DNA from: Phormidium tenue FACHB-886
Lineage (GTDB): Bacteria > Cyanobacteriota > Cyanobacteriia > Elainellales > Elainellaceae
DNA length: 64,000 nucleotides
Direction: 5' to 3'
NCBI RefSeq assembly: GCF_014764505.1
Contig: NZ_JACXWX010000007.1
Location: forward strand, 124,001-188,000
In this document: piece by piece, positions 35,135-45,646 of the stretch
Layout of the letters: each line of letters begins with the position of its first letter
How positions within the stretch are numbered: the first letter of the stretch is position 1
Made by a program: the position numbers and the translations under genes
The notes under the pieces: generated by a model
Database searches by the model: none
Seen by the model: only the letters and a program-made list of their open reading frames with translations
Told to the model about the DNA's origin: nothing

Positions 35135-36151
35135 TTAGTTCTTGCCAAAGCTGAGCTGAGATAAGCCTTGTGGGTAGTAGCGCAGCAGCAGCTGCAAAAC
35201 CTGAGTAGCTGGTTTAACCTGCCACTGTCGACAATAGTTGATAGCTTCACGCACCAAACCAGGACCATAGAGGCTGCACCAGTAGCGCTTACCAGCTTCA
35301 TAGGCAACTCGTCCTGCCAAGCTGCGTGTGGCGCAGTTTTTCTGCTTCCGCAATACATTTAAGTGCGTCTGCAGCGCCTGCGAAGGAAGCAGCACCGAGC
35401 TAGCCTGGGTAGTTAAAGACTGGGTAGCCAAAGGAACGGGTAGATGGACAACAGGGGCTAGCTCGCGATATTCCACTACAGTCTGGTTGTGGCGGCAGCT
35501 GGTAAAGGCGGCAGCAGCGCGCAGGTGCAAGTCATACTCAGCCGCGATCGACAATCCCTCATCAAAGCCGCCAATCTGCTCAAAGACGCTACGACGGAAC
35601 AACACTCGCGCCGACGGCGTAAAGCAACTTCCGCTCAGCAGCGATCGATAGCTCGGCACACCCAAAATCTGATCGTACAAGTCTGCAGCTGCTCGTAGCG
35701 GTAAGCCAGGAGTCGCTCTTTTGCGAGCAATACCCACTGAAAAGCCACATTCGGGCATTGCTTCTAAGCAAGCCATCCCCGCTTGGATCGCTCTTGGCAG
35801 CAGCCGATCGTGCGAATTTAGGAATAAAACATAATCACCCTGGCTAGCCCATAGCCCTGCGTTGCAGGCTGCCGCAATTCCGGGATTTTCTGAGTAGATA
35901 AAGCGAACTTGGGGATAGCGTGTAACGATCGACTGAGTCTTTCGGGTGCTGTGGGCTTGTCCTGTCGGCTGATTGCCAGCAGCGCCGGGGGAAGCATCCA
36001 GGGAACTCTGTACCACAATCACTTCCGTAGCAGCAGAGGCTTGAGCCAATGCACTGTCGATCGCTCTAGCTAAGCCTGATCTTCCTTCACAATGCAGGAT
36101 AATCACCGAGACAAGTCCAGCGTTCAGGAGTTGCGTCTGGGGTTTAAGCAT
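35135..36151 (-). CDS. glycosyltransferase family 2
   Basis: About 338 residues. The GT-A fold starts with LVSVIILHCEGRSGLARAID, continues with ARYPQVRFIYSENPGIAAACN-like (TRYPQVRFIYSENPGIAAAC) and YVLFLNSHDRLLP in place of a canonical DxD, then the acceptor region with SVFEQIGGFDEGLSIAAEYD. Such enzymes build cell-surface polysaccharides. The acceptor and sugar are unknown. The ATG giving MLKPQTQLLNAGL is preferred, with 17 residues upstream omitted. LNSHD instead of DxD may mean altered metal binding. It is divergent from the AAA-like gene across about 970 bp. Confidence 0.83.
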   Translation of the reverse strand: MLKPQTQLLNAGLVSVIILHCEGRSGLARAIDSALAQASAATEVIVVQSSLDASPGAAGNQPTGQAHSTRKTQSIVTRYPQVRFIYSENPGIAAACNAGLWASQGDYVLFLNSHDRLLPRAIQAGMACLEAMPECGFSVGIARKRATPGLPLRAAADLYDQILGVPSYRSLLSGSCFTPSARVLFRRSVFEQIGGFDEGLSIAAEYDLHLRAAAAFTSCRHNQTVVEYRELAPVVHLPVPLATQSLTTQASSVLLPSQALQTHLNVLRKQKNCATRSLAGRVAYEAGKRYWCSLYGPGLVREAINYCRQWQVKPATQVLQLLLRYYPQGLSQLSFGKN

Positions 36152-37120
36152 AAGGTTTCGACACACCATTAGGGATGAGGAGATAACAAAATTCCATAGC
36201 AAGCCGACTTGTCTTCAAAGAAGGCAATACTAGTCAGTTGTTCCAGATGATGCACCCAAATTCCTTTCTTCGCTTAAGGTAACCGCTTCAGCAGAGGATG
36301 CAATCTACCCAAAGTCACCTCTTTAGCGAGCCGCACTGCTCACCAGAGTTTGCTGTATCCAGATTTTCAGCAGTTTTGGCATTGGTAGCAGATGCGATAT
36401 TCGGAGACTGCCGCAAGGCTTTTCCATTCTAAGCTTTGAAAATTGCTTGTCCAGTAATTGCTAAATTGGTGAGCCAGAACCGCGCTTGGGAAGAATCTCA
36501 GCTATTTGGCGGTTTCCAAAACTAAAGATCAAATATCAGATTTTTAGATACGGCTTTCTTTTTATCGGAACAAACAAACTTGTAAAGAGGTTAAAAAATT
36601 TGCGTATGGAGACGTTTACCTGCTGCTTTTAACGAAACCACCGATTCAATTCATCTGGATTAATACCTAGTCAAGGAATTAAGCAAGATTGAAGCAAGTG
36701 CTGTTGCTACAGACCGATCGTCTCTTCACGCTCTTCTGTAGCCGTCTTTAAGCATGGTGCTTTGGTGCTGAATTCTTGTGGAAACTAACTTTTTCACAAG
36801 TTATTAAATCACAACTTGCCATCCGAATGAAAAACTGATTTTGAGTTCTGCTTTTAATTTTCTTGCTGCCATTTCTGCTTGACTGAGTCAATTTAGCTAA
36901 GTTAATTAGCTATCTTTCGCACAGCTACCTATGTTGAGCTTCTGGTTACTTCTTTTTCAAGAAGTGCAAACATAGCCTACTTGAGGGATTCTCTCCTGTT
37001 TGCATCAGTTAGTTGCAGCTCGAAAATGAGCCAAAGTTTTCAGCTTATGATTGTGAGTCAAGTCATTGACAAAATGAACAGATTAACTAGCTCCTCAGAC
37101 TTCGAGTCTATTCTAATTTC
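36152..37120. other. 969-bp divergent intergenic region, no gene seen
   Basis: The longest gene-free stretch in the window. It is AT-rich. It has a small hairpin (ACTTCTT/AAGAAGT, about 36947-36964), an isolated one-mismatch DnaA-box-like TGTGGAAAC near 36776 and a TTAGCTAAGTTAATTAGCTA element near 36893. A non-coding RNA or a lost gene cannot be excluded, but nothing supports one. Confidence 0.4.
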
Positions 37121-38464
37121 ATGACCCAGCAGTCACTATCCCAACGGCGTAAGCGGGGAGTTATTCTTAGCTCCCAGGGTTGGCAGCGCCTGCAAACTGC
37201 CGAACAGCGGTTGGCAGAGCAAAATAATGTTGGCAAGCCCTATACCCTAGAGCAGCTTGGAGAGTTAACCGACCTCAGCCCTAACACCATCACGAAAGTA
37301 CGCCGTAGGCAGCTCGCAGTTGATCGCCAGACGCTGGAGCTATATTTCAATGCCTTCAACCTCAATCTCAACGCCAACGACTACATCAGCCTTGACCCAG
37401 AAACCGCTAACCAAATTCAGTTTCGCCGACCGTTGCAGGGGCAGCTCTCAATTGACTCGCCGTTCTATGTCGATCGTCCACCCGTTGAGCAGATTGTCTA
37501 TGAAGAAGTAATGCAGCCTGGAGCGCTTATTCGCATCAAAGCTCCCCATAACTTCGGCAAAACATCGCTGATCATCCGGACGCTAGCGTCTATGCAGGAC
37601 AAAGATCTGCAAACGGTCATTCTTAACCTGCAGCTTGCCGACAAATCCATACTGAAGGACTTGGATCAATTTCTGCGTTGGTTCTGTGCAGTCGTCTCCC
37701 AAAGCCTCAAGCTACCCAACAAGCTGGATGAATACTGGGATGAAATATTTGGCAGCAGCTACAACTGCACCCGCTATTTTGAGAGCTATGTGCTGCCGGA
37801 ACTCAACTCACCGCTGGTTCTGGCGTTAGATAGTGTCGATCTATTGTTTAACGTACCCAACCTGGCCACCGATTTCTTTGGAATGCTGCGGGCATGGCAC
37901 GAAAAATCGCGTTATGGCAGTAATGGCAGTAGCATCTGGCAACAGTTCCGCTTAGTGGTGATGTACTCGACAGAAACAGGTTCGCCGCTTGAGTTAAATC
38001 AATCACCGTTTAATTTGGGCTTTGCGATCGAGCTGCTGCCTTTCAACTTCGAGCAAATTACCGATCTGGCACAGCGCTACAACATTGAATCGGCAGAGGA
38101 GTGCGCTGCCCAAGTGCTGGATTTAGTTGGTGGGTTGCCCTACCTCACCCAGCTATCGCTCTATTACCTTGCTACCAAAGAGTTGACGCCAGCGCAGCTT
38201 AGCCAACAGGTAGACGAAACTCATGGAATTTTTGCTTCTCACTTGCGGCAACAGCTGGCGCTCCTCCAGTTCTATCCAGAGCTACTGATGACATTAGAGC
38301 AAATTTTGCATTCGCGCACGACAGATCTCAGTCCAATCCATCTCTTCAAGCTGCAGGGAATGGGACTGATTCGGCTGGAAAATTTGCAGGCAATGTTCAG
38401 CTGCACCCTCTACCAGCAGTACTTTTCTAGGATCTTGAAGATGCTTTCAGCCGCTGATCTTTGA
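37121..38464 (+). CDS. AAA-like (STAND-type) ATPase with N-terminal HTH domain
   Basis: 447 residues. The N-terminal about 95 residues form a helix-turn-helix (TLEQLGELTDLSPNTITKVR, then LAVDRQTLELYFNAFNLNL) like the N-terminal domain of vWA-MoxR-associated (vMAP) proteins. The AAA_35-like ATPase follows: Walker A in IKAPHNFGKTSLI (A-x4-GKT), Walker B in LVLALDSVDLLF, a sensor-like RLVVMYSTE and the family's LVGGLPYLTQLSLYYLA. STAND ATPases of this type act as signalling switches in cyanobacteria, often in conflict or programmed-death systems. No effector domain is fused. A similar ATPase gene lies 340 bp downstream. Confidence 0.85.
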   Translation: MTQQSLSQRRKRGVILSSQGWQRLQTAEQRLAEQNNVGKPYTLEQLGELTDLSPNTITKVRRRQLAVDRQTLELYFNAFNLNLNANDYISLDPETANQIQFRRPLQGQLSIDSPFYVDRPPVEQIVYEEVMQPGALIRIKAPHNFGKTSLIIRTLASMQDKDLQTVILNLQLADKSILKDLDQFLRWFCAVVSQSLKLPNKLDEYWDEIFGSSYNCTRYFESYVLPELNSPLVLALDSVDLLFNVPNLATDFFGMLRAWHEKSRYGSNGSSIWQQFRLVVMYSTETGSPLELNQSPFNLGFAIELLPFNFEQITDLAQRYNIESAEECAAQVLDLVGGLPYLTQLSLYYLATKELTPAQLSQQVDETHGIFASHLRQQLALLQFYPELLMTLEQILHSRTTDLSPIHLFKLQGMGLIRLENLQAMFSCTLYQQYFSRILKMLSAADL

Positions 38465-38803
38465 AGAGAACGACTGAGCTGGGTCAGGACTTTGACCGAT
38501 TGATGAGAATTGTCAGCAGAATCTAGGCAACTGTTAGACCGCTAGTGCTTGAAGCACCTGCGGCAGAAGATGGTTCAAGCGCCAGGTGAATCATTCTCCA
38601 AGCCTGTTTGGGCTGAACTTCGGACGAGATAGCAGCTTTCACGGAGTAAATTAGAGGATTGAAAGAATTAAAATCAGTTATTTTTGCTCAATTCATAGAA
38701 AATAAGCGCAAAATAGGCATATGTATGTCAGCTTTTAGCTGGCGGCAGTCTGAATAGGTAGAAGTGGGAAACTTGGCAAACCCACGCTAGAACTTGCTTA
38801 TAA
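38465..38803. other. 339-bp gap between the two AAA-like genes
   Basis: No gene and no strong hairpin is visible. TTATTTTTGCTC and AAATAAGCGCAAAATAGGC near 38680-38715 make the region AT-rich, and a promoter for the second ATPase gene may lie here. Confidence 0.4.
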
Positions 38804-39928
38804 ATGCCTCAATACCAACGGCTCTCTTATTTTCAGGTGGGCGGCAGTTTGCCAATCGGCGCTCCCAGCTATGTGGCACGTCAAGCCGACGAAACGCTGT
38901 ATCGAGCAGTGCTGGCGCAAGAATTCTGCTATGTGCTAGGCCCGCGGCAAATGGGCAAGTCTAGTTTGCGGGTGCAGATGCAGCAGCGGTTGCAAGCAGA
39001 TAGCGTCCACTGCGGCACAGTCGATATGGCAACGATCGGCACTCAGCTCACACTTGATCAATGGTATGCCTCAGTTCTAGGCTCTTTGGCAAGCAGCTTG
39101 CAGCTCCAGGTTGATTTGCCTACTTGGTGGCGCGATCGGGCAGATCTGCCGCTGTTCGATCGGCTTCAGCTATTTCTAGAAACAGTGCTGTTGGTGCAAT
39201 GTCTACCGGTGGCAGTCTTCGTTGATGAGATCGATATTGTTCTCAGCCTGGACTTTTCAGTTGATGATTTTTTTGGGCTAATTCGGTTTTGCTATGACCA
39301 GCGAGCTGACCACCCCCTCTATCGTTGCCTTACTTTTGTGCTGCTTGGGGTAGCAGCACCGCTAGAACTTATTGCAGACAGCAGCCGATCGCCATTTCCA
39401 GTTGGGCGGGCGATCGAACTTCAAGACTTTCAGATCGCCGAAGCTGCACCTTTGTTGCCCGGTCTGGCAATGGTTAGTGTCGATCCTGAGGCGCTGCTAC
39501 GGGAAATCCTAAAATGGACGGGCGGGCAGCCGTTTCTGACGCAAAAGGTTTGCCAAACGGTGATACAGCACTGGGGAGCAGTTCCAAAGCCGCAAACGAT
39601 CGAAACAGAGCAGGCAACCCTGGCAGAGCTGATTCGCTTACAGTTTATTGAGCGTTGGGAACTGCAGGATGAGCCACCCCACTTACGAACCATTCGCAAT
39701 CGGCTATGCTCTCCTCGAACGAGGCAGCTATATCAACAAATTATTGCCAGTCAGCAGCAAGAAAAGCCTGCTTACCCAGCATCTGCTCCCCTGCTGCTGG
39801 CTCCGCTAGATGGTTCCCCAGAGCAAGCTGAGCTATTGCTATCAGGACTGGTGGAAGCGCAACACGGCTACTTGTACATCAAAAACGCTATTTACCAGGC
39901 CGTGTTTAGCTCTATCTACAACCCCTAG
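38804..39928 (+). CDS. AAA-like (AAA_35) ATPase without fused sensor domain
   Basis: 374 residues that are almost entirely the ATPase: an N-terminal leader FQVGGSLPIGAPSYVARQAD, Walker A in VLGPRQMGKSSLRVQM, Walker B in VAVFVDEIDIVLSL, the motif CLTFVLLGVAAPLELI and the signature WTGGQPFLTQKVCQ. The typical end YIKNAIYQAVFSSIYNP follows, and the protein stops there. In cyanobacteria this domain is usually fused to WD40 or other C-terminal repeats; here that part is missing, so it is a minimal version or a truncation. No WD40 sequence follows in any frame I could see. The acyltransferase gene starts about 130 bp downstream. Confidence 0.85.
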   Translation: MPQYQRLSYFQVGGSLPIGAPSYVARQADETLYRAVLAQEFCYVLGPRQMGKSSLRVQMQQRLQADSVHCGTVDMATIGTQLTLDQWYASVLGSLASSLQLQVDLPTWWRDRADLPLFDRLQLFLETVLLVQCLPVAVFVDEIDIVLSLDFSVDDFFGLIRFCYDQRADHPLYRCLTFVLLGVAAPLELIADSSRSPFPVGRAIELQDFQIAEAAPLLPGLAMVSVDPEALLREILKWTGGQPFLTQKVCQTVIQHWGAVPKPQTIETEQATLAELIRLQFIERWELQDEPPHLRTIRNRLCSPRTRQLYQQIIASQQQEKPAYPASAPLLLAPLDGSPEQAELLLSGLVEAQHGYLYIKNAIYQAVFSSIYNP

Positions 39929-40060
39929 TAGGCGCGTTGCCCAAGCAGCAGGTGCTGCTTGCCCTTGTAAAATCTTCCCTTGTAAAAATCTCTTTGTAGA
40001 AGTCGATCGACCAATCGACTTCGGCTAAGGTTAGGAGGCTTGCATTCAGGAGCGATCGCC

Positions 40061-41485
40061 TTGCCACAACCGATTACTCAGGCGCAACCGCCGCTAGAAT
40101 TTATTCCGCCTGCTTACGATCCGGTAATTCACCAGACTGCCAGAGCAGTTTTGCCACTCTGGACTCGCTGGCGTGTCAAAATCGCCGATATCCAGGTTCA
40201 AAATGCTGAAGTGCTGGCAGAGTTTTACCAGCAGTTTCAGGCAGGCAATCGCCGCTTCCTGCTAGCGTTTCGTCATCCCAGCACCACCGATCCATTCTGT
40301 TTGTTCTACCTGATGAACCAAGCGCTGCCCAAGGTTGCCAGACAGAAGGGCATCGCTCTACAGCAGCCCACCCATGCTCATTTTATGTACGATCGCGGCA
40401 TTCCGCTTTGGGCTGGCAAACCGGCAGGTTGGCTGCTGCAACATCTGGGCTGCACTCCGATCCGGCGAGGCAAGCTAGATCTGCTGGGGCTGCGATCGGC
40501 GCGAGAAATTTTTGCCAACGGGCGCTTCCCAATTGCAGCTGCTCCGGAAGGTGCAACCAATGGACACAATGAAATAGTCAGCCCGATCGAACCCGGTATT
40601 GCTCAGCTTGGCTTCTGGTGCATTGAAGATTTGCTAAAAGCCAATCGCCTAGAAACGGTCTGGATCTTGCCAGTTGGCGTTCAGTACCGCTATGTCTCTC
40701 CCCCTTGGCAGGAAATTGAACAGGTGTTGGGCGAATTAGAAGCCGACTGTGGACTATCGCGCTATGAAACGCCCTCAGAAGCACCACTGCCAGAAACCCC
40801 CTCGATTGCTGCCCTTGACCCTGCTCAGCTTATGCTTTACAGGCGGCTATTGCGACTAGGCGAACATCTGCTAACCGCGATGGAGCAGTTCTACAGCAAG
40901 TTCTACCACCAAAATCTAAGGGCATCGACCATTCAAGCTGCCCCGCCAGACACCGAGTCCCCTAATACACAAATTGCCCACCGGATGCAGCGCCTGCTAG
41001 ACACAGCGCTCGCCGTCTCCGAGCAATATTTCAACGTTCCTGCAAAAGGGACGCTGCCCGATCGCTGTCGGCGGTTGGAACAAGCAGGCTGGGATTGGAT
41101 CTATCGAGAAGACCTCAAAACCCTGGAAAATCTCTCGCCGGTCGATCGAGGTTTAGCCGATCGCATTGCTGAGGAAGCCAGCTTGCACCTCTGGCATATG
41201 CGCCTGACTGAGAGCTTCGTCAGCGTTAGCGGACGCTACATTTTAGAGAAACCAACCGCCGATCGCTTTGCCGAAACCTTGCTTCTGCTCTATGACACGA
41301 TCTACAAAATCAAAGGCAGAGCTTATGTCCAGCGCCCTCGCTTGGGGCTGCAGCACGCAAAATTAACCATTGGTGAGCCGATCTCTGTCAGCGATCGCTG
41401 GAGTACCTACAAAACAAACCGTCGCCAAGCAGTTAGCGCCCTAACCCAAACGATCCAGGAAGGTTTGCAGCAGCTAATCGAATAA
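40061..41485 (+). CDS. 1-acyl-glycerol-phosphate acyltransferase-like protein
   Basis: About 474 residues. The PlsC-like domain shows an HxxxxD-type motif (FRHPSTTDPFCLFY), a second block (FMYDRGIPLWAG), GCTPIRRGKLD and the PEG block (AAAPEGATNG), enough to suggest an acyl-CoA/ACP-dependent acyltransferase. The C-terminal half (about 250-470) is helical and of unknown role. No ATG is available: TTG at 40061 has AGGAG eight bases upstream and is preferred to a TTG seven codons earlier, where AGGAGG lies too close. It converges with pnp across a strong terminator. Confidence 0.8.
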   Translation: MPQPITQAQPPLEFIPPAYDPVIHQTARAVLPLWTRWRVKIADIQVQNAEVLAEFYQQFQAGNRRFLLAFRHPSTTDPFCLFYLMNQALPKVARQKGIALQQPTHAHFMYDRGIPLWAGKPAGWLLQHLGCTPIRRGKLDLLGLRSAREIFANGRFPIAAAPEGATNGHNEIVSPIEPGIAQLGFWCIEDLLKANRLETVWILPVGVQYRYVSPPWQEIEQVLGELEADCGLSRYETPSEAPLPETPSIAALDPAQLMLYRRLLRLGEHLLTAMEQFYSKFYHQNLRASTIQAAPPDTESPNTQIAHRMQRLLDTALAVSEQYFNVPAKGTLPDRCRRLEQAGWDWIYREDLKTLENLSPVDRGLADRIAEEASLHLWHMRLTESFVSVSGRYILEKPTADRFAETLLLLYDTIYKIKGRAYVQRPRLGLQHAKLTIGEPISVSDRWSTYKTNRRQAVSALTQTIQEGLQQLIE

Positions 41486-41497
41486 AACGCACAAATA

Positions 41498-41524
41498 AAA
41501 AAACCGCGCGACGCGCGGTTTTTT
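41498..41524. terminator. bidirectional terminator before pnp
   Basis: AAAAAACCGCGC and GCGCGGTTTTTT form a 12-bp stem with loop GAC, giving T-runs on both strands. It separates the acyltransferase gene and the convergent pnp gene. Confidence 0.9.
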
Positions 41525-41566
41525 AACAAAATGTCCTGAATAGGATAGCAACAGCTACAGATTCAA

Positions 41567-43714
41567 TTACTCAGCGGCCGCCCTTGCTGCTGCCGCCTCA
41601 TCAGGATGAATGCCCAACCGGCTGAGATTAATCCGTCCCCGTCCGTCAATCTCACGGACTTTGACGACTACCTCATCGCCAACTGCAACTTCATCTTCCA
41701 CTTTACCAACGCGATAGTCGGCGAGCTGGGAAATGTGGATCATCCCTTCTTTGCCCGGCAAGAATTCCACAAACGCCCCGATCGGGATAATTCGCGTGAC
41801 TTTACCAACATAGACATCGCCCGCGCTGAGCTTGCGAGTCATACCCTCGATGATGGCGCGGGCTTGCTTGGCTTTGTTACCGTCGATCGCCGAAATGGTG
41901 ACCGTTCCATCGTCTTCGATATCGACCTTGGCTCCCGTTTGCTCGGTAATGCCCTTGATCGTTTTGCCACCCGGTCCAATCACCAAGCCGATCATATCTG
42001 GATCGATCTTGATGGTCAGCAGGCGTGGTGCATAAGGCGATAGCTCTTCGCGCGGCTTGTCGATCGCTTCCAGCATTTTCTCTAAGATATGCACGCGAGC
42101 GGGGCGGGCTTGGTTAATTGCCTCTTTGATCACGTCGATCGATAGCCCTGTGATCTTCATGTCCATCTGCAACGCCGTAATGCCTACGTCGGTTCCGGCA
42201 ACCTTGAAGTCCATATCGCCCAAGAAGTCTTCAATCCCTTGGATATCCGTTAGGATGCGGACTTCATCCCCTTCTTTGATCAAACCCATTGCCGCCCCGC
42301 TCACAGGCTTGGTGATCGGCACACCGGCATCCATCAGCGCCAGCGTGGAGCCGCAGACCGATCCCATTGAGGTAGAGCCATTCGAGGACAGCACCTCAGA
42401 GACGACCCGCAGCACATAAGGGAATTCTGCCTTCGGCGGAATCACTGGCATCAACGCCCGTTCTGCTAGCGCTCCGTGACCTACCTCGCGGCGACCTGGC
42501 GATCGCATCGGCTTGGTTTCACCAACGGAGTAGGGCGGCATGTTGTAGTGGTGCATGTAGCGCTTTTCTTCGTCGGGATGCAGATCATCCATTTCTTGAG
42601 CATCGCCGGGTGTGCCCAGCGTTGCCACCGACATCACCTGGGTTAAACCCCGCTGGAATAGCCCGCTACCATGCACTCGTTGCGGCAATACTCCCGTGCG
42701 ACAGGAGATCGGACGCACTTCGTTGAGCTTACGACCGTCTACCCGAACCCCGTCTTCCAAGATTTGCTTCCGCATCAGCTTCTTGGTGATGTCTTTAAAG
42801 GTATTGCCCAGCGCTTTGGCATTGGCATCGGCAGCAAGGCGCACCGGATCCTCTTCGGGCAGCTCAGTGATCGCCTCCGCCACGGTTGCTTTCACCTCGT
42901 CTAGCGCTGCATCTCGCTCAGATTTGCCGAACTCAAAGCGGCTGAGGATTTGCTTCACCAAGTCGGTCACTCGTTCGCCGATAAAATTTTCCAGGGTCGG
43001 ATCGACTTCGGGCGCTGCTTCCTGCACAATCTCAATGCCTAGTTCCGCAATTAGATCGCGCTGCGCCTGAATTAAGTCAGAGACAACCTCATAGCCAAAC
43101 TCGATCGCCTCGATCACGTCCTGCTCTGGCAGCTGATTCGCTCCAGCTTCCACCATGATCACACCGTCTGGCGACCCTGCCACTACCAAATCCAGATCGC
43201 CTGCTTCAATTTCGCTGTAGGTGGGGTTAATGATGAAATCATCACCAATTAAGCCAACGCGCACGGCTGCCATAGGACCATTAAAGGGAATCTTGGCAAG
43301 CAGCGTCGCAATCGAAGCGCCCGTCACCGCCAACACATCTGGCGGCACTTTCTCGTCCATCGATAGTGTCGTTGCCACAATTTGGATGTCATCACGGAGC
43401 CAACCAGGGAACAGCGGACGCAAGGGGCGATCGATCAATCGACTGATCAGCGTAGCGCGTTCTGGTGGGCGGCCTTCCCGCCGCAAAAAGCCGCCCGGAA
43501 TCCTTCCGGCGGCATACAGCCGCTCTTCGTAGTCTACCAAGAGGGGCAAAAAGTCGATTCCTTCTCGTCCTGCGGCTCTCGTTGCCGCCACCAAAACTGC
43601 CGTCTCGCCCGACTCAATTAATACCGAACCGCCTGCTTGGGGTGCAAGCAGACCTACTTTCAGCCGAATATCCCGTCCATCAAAGGATATTGACTTGTCT
43701 ATTTCACTGATCAT
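41567..43714 (-). CDS. pnp: polynucleotide phosphorylase
   Basis: 3'-5' phosphorolytic exoribonuclease that degrades mRNA and can add tails. The 715-residue protein has the standard order: two RNase PH domains (about 10-210 and 310-540) separated by a helical linker, a KH domain (about 550-610, [19 protein letters not shown]) and an S1 domain (about 620-690, [20 protein letters not shown]). Phosphate-site residues are seen in GQxx-like [18 protein letters not shown] and [18 protein letters not shown]. It ends shortly after S1, without the long acidic tail of some homologs. It is monocistronic. Confidence 0.96.
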   Translation of the reverse strand: MISEIDKSISFDGRDIRLKVGLLAPQAGGSVLIESGETAVLVAATRAAGREGIDFLPLLVDYEERLYAAGRIPGGFLRREGRPPERATLISRLIDRPLRPLFPGWLRDDIQIVATTLSMDEKVPPDVLAVTGASIATLLAKIPFNGPMAAVRVGLIGDDFIINPTYSEIEAGDLDLVVAGSPDGVIMVEAGANQLPEQDVIEAIEFGYEVVSDLIQAQRDLIAELGIEIVQEAAPEVDPTLENFIGERVTDLVKQILSRFEFGKSERDAALDEVKATVAEAITELPEEDPVRLAADANAKALGNTFKDITKKLMRKQILEDGVRVDGRKLNEVRPISCRTGVLPQRVHGSGLFQRGLTQVMSVATLGTPGDAQEMDDLHPDEEKRYMHHYNMPPYSVGETKPMRSPGRREVGHGALAERALMPVIPPKAEFPYVLRVVSEVLSSNGSTSMGSVCGSTLALMDAGVPITKPVSGAAMGLIKEGDEVRILTDIQGIEDFLGDMDFKVAGTDVGITALQMDMKITGLSIDVIKEAINQARPARVHILEKMLEAIDKPREELSPYAPRLLTIKIDPDMIGLVIGPGGKTIKGITEQTGAKVDIEDDGTVTISAIDGNKAKQARAIIEGMTRKLSAGDVYVGKVTRIIPIGAFVEFLPGKEGMIHISQLADYRVGKVEDEVAVGDEVVVKVREIDGRGRINLSRLGIHPDEAAAARAAAE

Positions 43715-43996
43715 GTAGCGCTAATCCTTCTAAGTTTCCTCTTTTTTTCTTCTAGAGGCAATCGTAACACTGATAGCTAAAGACCGACATGGACGCTAGA
43801 GCGCCTTTCATTCCGATCTGCAACAGTATTTTTACAATTTTTTGTGTTGTTTAAAGTTTTTAAATATATTTATCCTCTTGTAGAAGTTGGTAGCCGGTCG
43901 AAAAGGTATAGCGGTTGCTTTAAACACTTCAAAGCGGCTTGGTAACCCACCAAGCCGCTCCTAGTGCTAACCGCTGCTGCGGTCGTTATAGCTTTA

Positions 43997-45646
43997 CTAT
44001 TGCCGTCTAAAGGAATTAAGCCATTCGCGCACTTGCTCACCAGCCACATCGCGTCCGCCTAGGCCAAAGGCTAGCGCGATCGCAACGGCAATTGCTCCTA
44101 GCAGCAACCCAAACGCCAGATTGACGATGCTGCTAGCAATCCCCATTTGCTGAAGCGCCATTGCAGTGACTAACGCAATGATCGCCACTCGTGCCGTTTG
44201 TCCTAGAATGCGGGCTTGGCTATTGCCAGAGGAAGAAATGAGCTGGAAGGCAAGGTTTGCCAAATACAGCCCAATTCCAAAGATAACTAAGCCGATTAAG
44301 ACGCGGGCAGACACCGCCAGAATGCCATTGACGATCGCCGTCAGCACAGGCAAGCCGATCACTTCTGTGGCGGCAACTGCACCAAAAAGGACAATACCAA
44401 CCAGCACAATAATACCGGCGATCTCAGAAGGGGTGCGGCTAGGCAATGCCGGGGCTGGGCTCGGACGCGTAGTCACAGGTTCCGTGGTTAGTGTATCTTC
44501 TGGAAAAGGTGGAGGAGTGGTGCGGGGTGCGGTAACGGTTGGCAACCCTAGCCAGTTGAAAATATTGTCGAAGCCAATACTGGTCAAAATACTGGCAACC
44601 AGATCTGCCACAAAGCGACCAATCACATAGAACAGCACCAAAATCAGCGCTGCTGTAAAGATTTGCGGTAGCGTCGTCAAGATCTGCTCTAGCATCCGAG
44701 TGGCAGGAGCCGAAATCGCCGCGACGTCCAGCGCGTTGAGGGCAGCAATTGCCGTTGGAATCAGCACCAGTACATAGACGATCGTGCCGATCAGCGACGA
44801 AAGGGATAAACCACCCGTTGTGCGAGTTAAGCCTATCCGTCTACCAACTTGGTCAGTTCCTACAGCTGCTAGCAGGTTTGTGACAATGCCACGCACTACC
44901 CGCGCAATCAACCAGCCAACTGCGGCAATAATTACGGCAGTTAAGATCTTTGGCAGTGCTGACAAAATCTGGTTCAGCAGATTTTGCACTGGAGCCAAAG
45001 GACCTTGGAGCTGCAGCACATCCAGAATCAGCGGCAGGAAGAATAGCAAAACGAACCAGTAGAGCGCATTGCCCAGTGTTTCATTAAGCAGAAACGGGCT
45101 GTCTTGCCCGCCGGTCTGGGCAGCCAGACGATCGTCCAGGTTAAACCGGGCTAAGCCTCTCGTCAGGACGGCTTTTGCTAACGTTGCAACCAGCCACGCA
45201 ACCAGCAGCAGCACCGCCGCACCACCAATGCGCGGCAAATACTCAAAGATCTGCTGCAGGAAGCCATTTAACGGAGCCGAGACACCCTCTAGCTGCAGAG
45301 CGTTCAGAAACGCAACTATGGCGAATGCCATAATGATCCAGAAGACAGCCGTGGAGATCCACTTCTCAATAGGCGGTGGATCTGCACCAGGCCGACCAGA
45401 GGACGTCCAGCTTAACAAGCGATTGTCCAGGTTTGTACGATTCAGCAATCCCTTCACGACCGAAGCCACAACTAGTGCAACGATCCAGCCCAGAATCAAG
45501 AGGGCGATTGCCCACAGCACCCTTGGTAAAGAAGTTGCAAGCTGATCTAAAAAACCAGGAGGCACAAGCCTGACATCGGGCTGCGTTCCAGGGGCGGTTT
45601 GTGCTAGCCAAGTATTCATCACAGGAATGCACCAAAAGTCACTCAT
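43997..45646 (-). CDS. mechanosensitive ion channel family protein (TM-helix repeats)
   Basis: 549 residues with about ten to twelve membrane helices arranged as repeats of the MscS-associated conserved TM helix: PRVLWAIALLILGWIVALVV, LPRIGGAAVLLLVAWLVATL, LPKILTAVIIAAVGWLIARV, LPQIFTAALILVLFYVIGRF. Each is followed by a charged loop of the LxNL/FDNIF type. There is a Pro/Thr-rich loop near 375-400 and no large cytoplasmic MscS beta domain, so it is probably a membrane-only relative. It likely helps with osmotic release. A start nine codons later (MNTWLAQTAPG) is possible. Confidence 0.82.
   Translation of the reverse strand: MSDFWCIPVMNTWLAQTAPGTQPDVRLVPPGFLDQLATSLPRVLWAIALLILGWIVALVVASVVKGLLNRTNLDNRLLSWTSSGRPGADPPPIEKWISTAVFWIIMAFAIVAFLNALQLEGVSAPLNGFLQQIFEYLPRIGGAAVLLLVAWLVATLAKAVLTRGLARFNLDDRLAAQTGGQDSPFLLNETLGNALYWFVLLFFLPLILDVLQLQGPLAPVQNLLNQILSALPKILTAVIIAAVGWLIARVVRGIVTNLLAAVGTDQVGRRIGLTRTTGGLSLSSLIGTIVYVLVLIPTAIAALNALDVAAISAPATRMLEQILTTLPQIFTAALILVLFYVIGRFVADLVASILTSIGFDNIFNWLGLPTVTAPRTTPPPFPEDTLTTEPVTTRPSPAPALPSRTPSEIAGIIVLVGIVLFGAVAATEVIGLPVLTAIVNGILAVSARVLIGLVIFGIGLYLANLAFQLISSSGNSQARILGQTARVAIIALVTAMALQQMGIASSIVNLAFGLLLGAIAVAIALAFGLGGRDVAGEQVREWLNSFRRQ

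Noticed and set aside
36770-36800. Possible second DnaA-box site (TGTGGAAAC) in the long spacer before the AAA-like genes
   Set aside because: A single one-mismatch site without neighbours is expected by chance.
41606-43710. Several long plus-strand frames opposite pnp
   Set aside because: They are antisense frames created by the codon use of pnp, whose protein is clearly recognisable.
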